In this document: one piece after another, positions 5,662-9,918 of the stretch
Position numbering within the stretch: the first letter of the stretch is position 1
Layout of the letters: the number at the start of each line of letters is the position of its first letter
Assembly (NCBI GenBank): GCA_036840015.1
Contig: DAISVV010000117.1
Span: forward strand, 1 to 9,918
Source: SZUA-430 sp036840015
GTDB taxonomy: Bacteria; Pseudomonadota; Alphaproteobacteria; Micropepsales; Micropepsaceae
Direction: 5' to 3'
Length of the DNA stretch: 9,918 nt
Translations under genes and position numbers: made by a program
Notes under the pieces: generated by a model
What the model was told of the DNA's origin: nothing
Seen by the model: the letters and a program-made list of their open reading frames with translations, nothing else
The model's database searches: none

Positions 5662-6395
5662 CGAAGTTCGAAGGTGACCGTCACGGTTGCCGACAGCGTG
5701 CTTTGTCCGGCCGCGATGGGGACCGCGGGGGCGGCGCTCATCTCGGCCATGCGGTAGCTGACGGGCACGATGGGCGAGACAGAGACTTCCGAGATCTGCA
5801 TCACGGCGCCCACCGATGCGTCGGCAGCACCTGCGTAGAGGTCGGCCTTGGCGCGCGCGTCGGCAATCGCCTTCTTGCGTGCTTCGTTGGTGGCAGCGGC
5901 CGGATCCTTCACGTCGAACGAGACGCTGTTGATCTGGTTCGAACCTGCCTGCACCAGGGCGTCGAGCGTCGCGCCGAGCTTGCCGATGTTGCGAACCTTC
6001 GCCGTGACCTGGTTGCTGACCTGGTAGCTCACGATCTTGGGCGCGCTAACCTGGCCCGGCTGCATGGCGCCGTAGATCGGCTGGACGCTGAAGTTGGAGG
6101 TCTGGACATCGTCGCTGTCGACGCCTGCGTCCTTCAGGGCCTTGAGGACGGCTTCCATCGCCGTGTTGTTGCGTGCGAGGGCGGCGCGCGCCGTCGGGCC
6201 GTCGGTGGTCACGCCGGTCGAGACGCTGGCCATGTCGGGCCGCACCTTGACTTCGCCGAGGCCGGAGACCGTGACGAGGCGGGGGAGCTGCTCGGGCGAG
6301 GACGAGATGCCCTGACGGGGACCCATCAAAACAGCCGCTGCAAGAGCCGCTGCAATCACCATGCCGGAGCCAATGGCCACTTCACGAATGTTCAT
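5658..6395 (-). CDS. SIMPL-domain (DUF541) envelope protein
   Basis: The 245-residue protein starts with MNIREVAIGSGMVIAAALAAA, a signal peptide or membrane anchor (hydrophobic residues about 6-25). The SIMPL/DUF541 domain fills the rest. It opens with VTVSGLGEVKVRPDMASVST (41-60), then has KALKDAGVDSDDVQTSNFSV with the typical Y-x(n)-VSYQVSNQV strand. The helix ARKKAIADARAKADLYAGAA follows, and the end is LSATVTVTFELR. Relatives include E. coli YggE, a periplasmic protein linked to lowered oxidative stress, and bacterial BP26-type ring-forming antigens. The molecular role is not settled. ATG at 6393-6395 has AGGGA about seven bases upstream. The gene stands alone on the minus strand and converges on the hydrolase gene, with the two stops sharing CTAG. 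Confidence 0.93.
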   Translation of the reverse strand: MNIREVAIGSGMVIAAALAAAVLMGPRQGISSSPEQLPRLVTVSGLGEVKVRPDMASVSTGVTTDGPTARAALARNNTAMEAVLKALKDAGVDSDDVQTSNFSVQPIYGAMQPGQVSAPKIVSYQVSNQVTAKVRNIGKLGATLDALVQAGSNQINSVSFDVKDPAAATNEARKKAIADARAKADLYAGAADASVGAVMQISEVSVSPIVPVSYRMAEMSAAPAVPIAAGQSTLSATVTVTFELR

Positions 6396-6434
6396 GATCT
6401 ATCCCTGTTGTGCGGGTTTGAGGCTGCACTGGAG

Positions 6435-6464
6435 AGGATATCGGATCGGAAGGCGGCAAAACAA
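6435..6464 (-). promoter_or_regulatory. Weak candidate promoter for the SIMPL gene
   Basis: On the minus strand, TTGTTT (6459-6464) and TATCCT (6435-6440) are 18 bases apart, and transcription would begin about 35 bases before the SIMPL start codon. Only 3 and 4 of 6 bases match the sigma-70 consensus, so this is a tentative reading of an otherwise plain 176-base gap. Confidence 0.22.
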
Positions 6465-6548
6465 AGGCGCGGGCTGCGACAAAGATGGCTGGTGGATGAA
6501 CGGGCGATCACAAGAAAAAGAGGGCTTCGTCGGGGATGGCCGTTTTGC

Positions 6549-6554
6549 TATAGG
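6549..6554 (+). promoter_or_regulatory. Possible -10 element of the tRNA gene
   Basis: TATAGG lies 17 bases before the first base of the tRNA, which would give a leader of about ten bases. No convincing -35 hexamer is seen at the right distance (TTCGTC at 6526-6531 is poor), so confidence is low. Confidence 0.3.
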
Positions 6555-6571
6555 ACCGACATGCCTAGGTG

Positions 6572-6648
6572 GGGCCTGTAGCTCAGTTGGTTAGAGCGGG
6601 CCGCTCATAACGGTCTGGTCGCAGGTTCAAGTCCTGCCGGGCCCACCA
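6572..6648 (+). tRNA. tRNA-Ile2, anticodon CAT (lysidine-dependent)
   Basis: A full cloverleaf with encoded CCA. The acceptor arms are 6572-6578 and 6638-6644 (one T-G wobble). The D stem is GCTC/GAGC (6581-6584, 6594-6597). The anticodon stem is GGCCG/CGGTC around loop CTCATAA (6604-6610), with CAT at 6606-6608. The T arm is GCAGG-TTCAAGT-CCTGC (6621-6637). The discriminator is A6645 and CCA is 6646-6648. A CAT anticodon could be initiator Met, elongator Met or Ile2. Initiator Met is unlikely because position 1 pairs G-C. Consecutive C4-G69 and C5-G68 pairs, the CTCATAA loop and the TGGTCG variable region match tRNA-Ile2, whose C34 is modified by TilS to lysidine to read AUA. Elongator Met is the alternative. 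The 3' end is six bases from the stop of the convergent PH-domain gene. Confidence 0.93.
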
Positions 6649-6654
6649 GGCCTC

Positions 6655-7128
6655 CTATTCACCCTTGCCCTTCAGGCTCTCGCGCGCGGACTGGATCTCG
6701 CGCCGCAGGCGTTCCGGGTCTGCAACCATCACGACCCTGATACGGCCAGCGCCTGTTCCATGGACGTGGATCGAGCCAAAGCCAAATATCCGGCCGAGGA
6801 TGCTCTCGTCGACGTTGACCTCCTCGATCTTGTCGAGGCTGACCTCTTCGGTGGTCACAGCAATCAGTCCGGCTTTCCGCACAAAGCGATCGGAGGTCAC
6901 GGCGACCTCGAGAGCGATGCCGTCGATGATGCGCAGGGCGCCAAACCAGCCGGGTATCGCGAGGAGTGCAAGGAGGATGAGATCCCATGCATTGTAGGGG
7001 ATCCTCACAAGGAGCACTGCAAGGAAGGGCGCCACGAGAAGCGATGCGCCCAGCCAGTAGAGCCAGTGGAAGCCGGTCGAGAAACGGATGGTTTCCCTCG
7101 GGCTGAGCGTGCGGGAGACGTAACTCAT
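6655..7128 (-). CDS. Membrane PH-domain (bPH2) protein
   Basis: The 157-residue protein has two predicted membrane helices, HWLYWLGASLLVAPFLAVLL (21-40) and AWDLILLALLAIPGWFGALR (47-66), followed by a bacterial PH domain of the PF03703/bPH_2 type. The domain shows AVTSDRFVRKAGLIAVTTEE (76-95), VSLDKIEEVNVDESILGRIF (96-115) and GFGSIHVHGTGAGR (116-129). The end VADPERLRREIQSARESLKG is typical of the family. Function of these membrane PH proteins is mostly unknown; they are thought to organise membrane-associated assemblies. The C-terminus is charged and faces the cytoplasm if the hairpin topology holds. It lies 45 bases downstream of the FNR-family gene in the same direction, so co-transcription is possible. 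The best Shine-Dalgarno match (AGGA) is rather far, about 12 bases before the ATG. The stop TAG (6655-6657) almost touches the 3' end of the convergent tRNA. Confidence 0.9.
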   Translation of the reverse strand: MSYVSRTLSPRETIRFSTGFHWLYWLGASLLVAPFLAVLLVRIPYNAWDLILLALLAIPGWFGALRIIDGIALEVAVTSDRFVRKAGLIAVTTEEVSLDKIEEVNVDESILGRIFGFGSIHVHGTGAGRIRVVMVADPERLRREIQSARESLKGKGE

Positions 7129-7173
7129 GGCGCGCGATCTTCCTGTGGGGCGTGGGGAGCCTTGCTCATGTCG

Positions 7174-7929
7174 TCACAGGCTCATGAGGCCGGCGAGCGC
7201 CTTGAGACGCTCTTCGTCCTTGATTTCGACCTCCTGCGCCGACGGGAGGCCGATGGCGCCGACCGATTTCAAGCGGCTGAAGGCGCGGCTGACGGTCTCA
7301 AGCGTGAGGCCGAGGAAGTCGGCAATGTCGCTGCGCGTCATGGGCAGCTTCAGCGTCCGCGATGAGGTCTTTGGGCAACCTGAGAGCGACAATTCGTAGA
7401 GGAACGCAGCCACACGCTCCATCGCTGTCCTGCGGCCCAGCGCAAAGGCGTGCTCGTGGGCACTCTCGAGCTGTCGTGCCGTGCCCCGGCGGTATCCCTG
7501 GTCGACAGCCGGGTAGCGCAGGAGGATGTCTTCGAGCTTGCGGCGTTCAAAGCGGCACACTTCCGCGTCGGTCAGGGCCTCGACGCTATAGTGATGAACG
7601 TGATCCGACGGGATCCCGATGAACTGTCCAACGAACATGAAGTTCAGGATCTGCCGGCGGCCGTCGTCGTTCGCCTTCGATGTCCGCAGCGTGCCGCTTG
7701 TCACCACGTAGGCGTGCCTGGCCTCATCGCCGTCCCAGACCAGCGTGTCCCCGGCCTTCAGGCGGATCCGGCTCGAGCTCGTCGAGATGGTGCGAATGTC
7801 CTCGTCTGACATGCTCCCGCAGATGTCGCCCTTGCGGGCCGGACAGCTCATGCAGGCCAGGGTTTCGAGGATGGGGTGGGTCGTTGGCAGGCTGCGTGGC
7901 AGCGTTGCGACGGATGCCTTGCTGGACAT
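7174..7929 (-). CDS. FNR-family oxygen-responsive transcription factor
   Basis: The 251-residue protein is a Crp/Fnr regulator. ATG at 7927-7929 is chosen because a G-rich site (AAGGGGG) lies about seven bases upstream; an in-frame GTG at 7953 would add eight residues. The N-terminus has C-x2-C-x7-C (Cys26, Cys29, Cys37 in ACMSCPARKGDICG), the FnrL/FnrN spacing. Cys125 in ALTDAEVCRFERRKLE aligns with the fourth cluster ligand of E. coli FNR. This supports an oxygen-labile 4Fe-4S cluster. The cNMP-like beta-roll spans about 45-140 and the dimer helix about 142-180. The helix-turn-helix reads MTRSDIADFLGLTLETVSRA (197-216). Glu211, Ser214 and Arg215 keep the E-x-x-S-R set that reads TTGAT-N4-ATCAA. 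It should activate genes for low-oxygen respiration as a dimer. It is divergent from ettA and upstream of the PH-domain gene. The gene name cannot be fixed from sequence alone. Confidence 0.94.
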   Translation of the reverse strand: MSSKASVATLPRSLPTTHPILETLACMSCPARKGDICGSMSDEDIRTISTSSSRIRLKAGDTLVWDGDEARHAYVVTSGTLRTSKANDDGRRQILNFMFVGQFIGIPSDHVHHYSVEALTDAEVCRFERRKLEDILLRYPAVDQGYRRGTARQLESAHEHAFALGRRTAMERVAAFLYELSLSGCPKTSSRTLKLPMTRSDIADFLGLTLETVSRAFSRLKSVGAIGLPSAQEVEIKDEERLKALAGLMSL

Positions 7930-8004
7930 GTGAAAGCCCCCTTGCGCGGCCACCCGCCGCTACCGTTGTCCGATGGAACTCCCTTTCGCCTTAAGTGCAT
8001 GTGT

Positions 8005-8020
8005 TTGCCGCGCGCTGCAA
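8005..8020. promoter_or_regulatory. GC-rich palindrome, possible operator
   Basis: TTGCCGCGCGCTGCAA pairs at 7 of its 8 symmetric positions. It lies 75 bases upstream of the FNR-family ATG and 109 bases upstream of ettA, in the shared divergent region. It is not an FNR box (spacing and inner bases differ). A dimeric repressor or activator site is a reasonable guess, but GC-rich symmetry can arise by chance here. Confidence 0.3.
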
Positions 8021-8045
8021 GGGTTTTCGTGGGACGGGTCACGGC

Positions 8046-8074
8046 TTGCCGCGGGGGGATTCCTCGGCTAGAAG
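8046..8074 (+). promoter_or_regulatory. Candidate sigma-70 promoter of ettA
   Basis: TTGCCG (8046-8051) and TAGAAG (8069-8074) are separated by 17 bases, each matching 4 of 6 consensus positions. Transcription would start near 8081, giving a leader of about 48 bases that contains the symmetric element at 8090-8107. Confidence 0.4.
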
Positions 8075-8089
8075 GCCCGATCATTTACT

Positions 8090-8107
8090 GAAATTCCTCA
8101 GGATTTC
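8090..8107. repeat. Short inverted repeat in the ettA leader
   Basis: GAAATTCCTCAGGATTTC is an inverted repeat with one bulged T (GAAAT-CCT against AGG-ATTTC). It lies 22 bases before the ettA start. It could be a small hairpin near the ribosome site or a protein operator; there is no U-tract, so it is not a terminator. Confidence 0.35.
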
Positions 8108-8128
8108 ACTCAGGGACGCGCGGGTTAC

Positions 8129-9784
8129 ATGGCCTCGTATCAATATGTTTACGTGATGAAAAAGCTGGGCAAGACCTATCCCGGCGGCAAGCAGGTCCTG
8201 AAGGATATCTGGCTGTCCTTCTACCCGGGTGCCAAGATCGGCGTCATCGGTCTCAATGGCGCGGGCAAGTCGACCTTGCTCAAGATCATGGCAGGGATCG
8301 AAAAGGAGTTCACGGGCGAGGCGTGGGCTGCAGATGGCGCGCGGGTTGGTTATCTGCCGCAGGAACCCGAACTCGACGCGTCGAAGGACGTCCTGGGCAA
8401 TGTCATGGTGGCGGTGCAGCAGAAGAAGGCACTGGTGGACCGCTACAACGAGATCGCGGCGAACTATTCCGATGAGACGGCCGACGAAATGGCCAAGCTC
8501 CAGGACCAGATCGATGCGCAGGGCCTATGGGACCTCGACAGCCAGATCGAGCAGGCGCTTGATGCGCTGCGCTGCCCGCCGTCGGATGCGGATGTGACCA
8601 AGCTGTCGGGTGGCGAGAAGCGGCGCGTGGCGCTCTGCAGGCTGCTGCTGGAGGCGCCGGACCTGCTGCTGCTGGACGAACCGACGAACCATCTCGATGC
8701 TGAATCGGTTGCGTGGCTCGAGCATCACCTGAAGGAGTACAAGGGCACTGTCGTGCTCGTGACCCACGACCGCTACTTCCTCGACAATGTCACGGGCTGG
8801 ATCCTCGAACTCGACCGGGGGCAGGGCATTCCCTACGAGGGGAACTACTCGTCGTGGCTTGAACAGAAGGAAAAGCGGATGGCTGTCGAGGCCAAGGGCG
8901 AGGAGGCCCGGCTCAAGACGCTGGCTCGCGAGCGCGAGTGGATTGCTTCAAGCCCAAAGGCGCGCCAGGCCAAGTCAAAGGCGCGCGTGAAGGCCTACGA
9001 GGATTTGCTGGCGCAGGCCACCGCCGTGCGCAGTGGCGAGGCACAGATCGTCATTCCGCCAGGGCCACGCCTCGGCTCTGTGGTGGTGGAGGCCGAGGGC
9101 CTGTCGAAGTCCTACGGCGATCGGCTGCTCATCGATGACCTCAGCTTCAAGCTGCCGCCTGGCGGCATCGTGGGCGTCATCGGGCCCAATGGTGCGGGCA
9201 AGACGACGCTGTTCCGCATGCTGACGGGCCAGGAGAAGCCGGATGGCGGGGCGCTGAAGCTGGGTGACACGGTGGTGATGGGTTACGTCGACCAGTCGCG
9301 TGATGCGCTGGATGCGAAGAAGACCGTGTGGGAAGAGATTTCGGGCGGCCTCGACATCCTTGAGCTTGGCAAGCGGCAGGTGCAGAGCCGTGCCTATGTG
9401 TCGGCGTTCAATTTCAAGGGCCTCGACCAGCAGAAGAAGGTGGGGCAGCTGTCGGGCGGTGAGCGAAACCGCGTTCACCTCGCCAAGATGCTGAAGTCGC
9501 ACTGCAATCTGCTGCTGCTTGACGAGCCGACCAACGACCTGGACGTTGAAACGCTGCGCGCGCTCGAGGACGCGCTGACCGAGTTTGCTGGCTGCGTGAT
9601 GGTGATCAGCCACGATCGCTGGGTCCTCGACCGCATCGCGACCCACATGCTGGCATTTGAAGGTGACAGCCACGTGGAGTGGTTCGAGGGCAATTACCAG
9701 GACTATGAGGCTGACCGGAAGCGTCGCCTCGGCGACGATGCGATGATCCCGCACCGGATCAAGTACAAGAAGCTGGTCCGCTAA
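8129..9784 (+). CDS. ettA: EttA, ABC-F energy-dependent translational throttle
   Basis: The 551-residue protein has two ABC ATPase domains and no membrane segments, close to the 555 residues of E. coli EttA. Domain 1 has Walker A GLNGAGKST (41-49), signature LSGGE (159-163), Walker B LLLLDEPTNHLD (179-190) and switch His213. Domain 2 has GPNGAGKTT (352-360), LSGGERNRVHLAK (441-453), LLLLDEPTNDLD (461-472) and His495. Between them lies the P-site tRNA interaction linker (about 238-320), rich in charged helix (EQKEKRMAVEAKGEEARLKT, then SPKARQAKSKARV). The start MASYQYVYVMKKLGKTYPGG is typical of EttA rather than Uup, and there is no C-terminal coiled coil. EttA binds the ribosomal E site and gates the first peptide bond according to the ATP/ADP ratio. 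It appears to be a single-gene unit. Shine-Dalgarno support is weak (AGGGA, 12 bases from ATG). Confidence 0.96.
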   Translation: MASYQYVYVMKKLGKTYPGGKQVLKDIWLSFYPGAKIGVIGLNGAGKSTLLKIMAGIEKEFTGEAWAADGARVGYLPQEPELDASKDVLGNVMVAVQQKKALVDRYNEIAANYSDETADEMAKLQDQIDAQGLWDLDSQIEQALDALRCPPSDADVTKLSGGEKRRVALCRLLLEAPDLLLLDEPTNHLDAESVAWLEHHLKEYKGTVVLVTHDRYFLDNVTGWILELDRGQGIPYEGNYSSWLEQKEKRMAVEAKGEEARLKTLAREREWIASSPKARQAKSKARVKAYEDLLAQATAVRSGEAQIVIPPGPRLGSVVVEAEGLSKSYGDRLLIDDLSFKLPPGGIVGVIGPNGAGKTTLFRMLTGQEKPDGGALKLGDTVVMGYVDQSRDALDAKKTVWEEISGGLDILELGKRQVQSRAYVSAFNFKGLDQQKKVGQLSGGERNRVHLAKMLKSHCNLLLLDEPTNDLDVETLRALEDALTEFAGCVMVISHDRWVLDRIATHMLAFEGDSHVEWFEGNYQDYEADRKRRLGDDAMIPHRIKYKKLVR

Positions 9785-9791
9785 AGGCATG

Positions 9792-9832
9792 AAAAAGGGG
9801 CGTCCCGGGCCGCTTGGCTCCGGAACGCCCCT
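9792..9832. terminator. Hairpin terminator between convergent genes
   Basis: Arms 9796-9808 (AGGGGCGTCCCGG) and 9820-9832 form a 13-pair stem with one C-A mismatch and an 11-base loop. On the minus strand the stem runs directly into TTTTT (complement of 9792-9796), a proper rho-independent terminator for the gene entering from the right. On the plus strand the bases after the stem (GTTGCGTGTTT) are a poor U-tract, so it would stop ettA less efficiently. Confidence 0.85.
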
Positions 9833-9859
9833 GTTGCGTGTTTCGGGTGCCGGCGCTGC

Positions 9860-9918
9860 TTACTTGCCGCCTGCGAGGATGCGCTGCGTGCGGGCCTTGA
9901 GATCGGCAGTAAGGGCCG
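9860..9918 (-). CDS. 3' end of a gene entering from the right edge
   Basis: Minus-strand frame ending at TAA (9860-9862). Only the last 18 residues are in the window: ALTADLKARTQRILAGGK. The placement right behind a minus-strand terminator and the good codon bias support a real gene. The product is too short to identify; the tail is basic, helical and lacks cysteines. Confidence 0.65.
   Translation of the reverse strand, partial: ALTADLKARTQRILAGGK

Noticed and set aside
5925..5940. Second FNR-like site TTGATCTGGTTCGA inside the SIMPL gene
   Set aside because: Only 7 of 10 positions match, it is deep in a coding region, and no promoter is nearby.
5154..6581. Long plus-strand open frame of about 475 codons across the hydrolase end and the SIMPL gene
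   Set aside because: It crosses two well-supported genes in other frames, its product is Arg/Gly/Ala-rich with no recognisable domain, and it is a typical antisense shadow in GC-rich DNA.
6572..6648. Integration (att) site at the tRNA 3' end
   Set aside because: No integrase gene, no second copy of the tRNA 3' end and no change in base composition are visible next to it.
8129..9784. Uup or antibiotic-resistance ABC-F instead of EttA
   Set aside because: It lacks the C-terminal coiled coil of Uup and the long linker of resistance ABC-F proteins; length, start and linker fit EttA.

Overview
The window looks like a piece of chromosome from a GC-rich alphaproteobacterium, quite possibly a sphingomonad. 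The grounds are strong GC bias at third codon positions, an FNR regulator with the FnrL-type cysteine spacing, a SIMPL protein and PH-domain protein of types common in that class, and compact gene packing with overlapping stops. I can support twelve complete or nearly complete protein genes, two genes cut by the window edges, and one tRNA. I see no insertion sequence, phage, CRISPR array, integrase, toxin-antitoxin pair or rRNA.

Left block (1-3281). A minus-strand AAA+ ATPase gene runs off the left edge; only its first 193 codons (TPR-like region plus the start of the AAA module) are present. It is divergent from a small 71-residue protein of unknown function. Next comes a tightly coupled plus-strand pair: a fold-type IV aminotransferase homologue and a sulfotransferase-like P-loop protein that starts at TTG inside its neighbour. 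The aminotransferase homologue appears to lack the PLP-binding lysine and the glutamate that pairs with the pyridine nitrogen. This pair is the most unusual thing in the window. A minus-strand putative 2-oxoglutarate/Fe(II) oxygenase converges on it with a 10-base overlap.

Middle block (3482-6395). A small acidic/lysine-rich lipoprotein gene is followed after 28 bases by three genes joined by two ATGA overlaps: an NTF2-fold ketosteroid-isomerase-related protein, a GNAT acyltransferase and a nitrilase-superfamily carbon-nitrogen hydrolase. These look like one transcription unit acting on an unknown small molecule. A minus-strand SIMPL-domain envelope protein converges on the hydrolase, and the two genes share a CTAG that supplies a stop codon on each strand.

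Right block (6396-9918). A tRNA with anticodon CAT, best read as the minor isoleucine tRNA that needs lysidine, lies tail-to-tail with a membrane PH-domain protein, with only six bases between them. Upstream of that gene, in the same direction, is an oxygen-sensing FNR-family regulator with four plausible iron-sulfur cysteines. Divergent from it is ettA, the ABC-F translational throttle. ettA ends at a hairpin whose U-tract lies on the minus strand, so the hairpin mainly serves the partial minus-strand gene entering from the right edge. Intergenic gaps are all under about 200 bases. Those that hold candidate regulatory sites are described individually.
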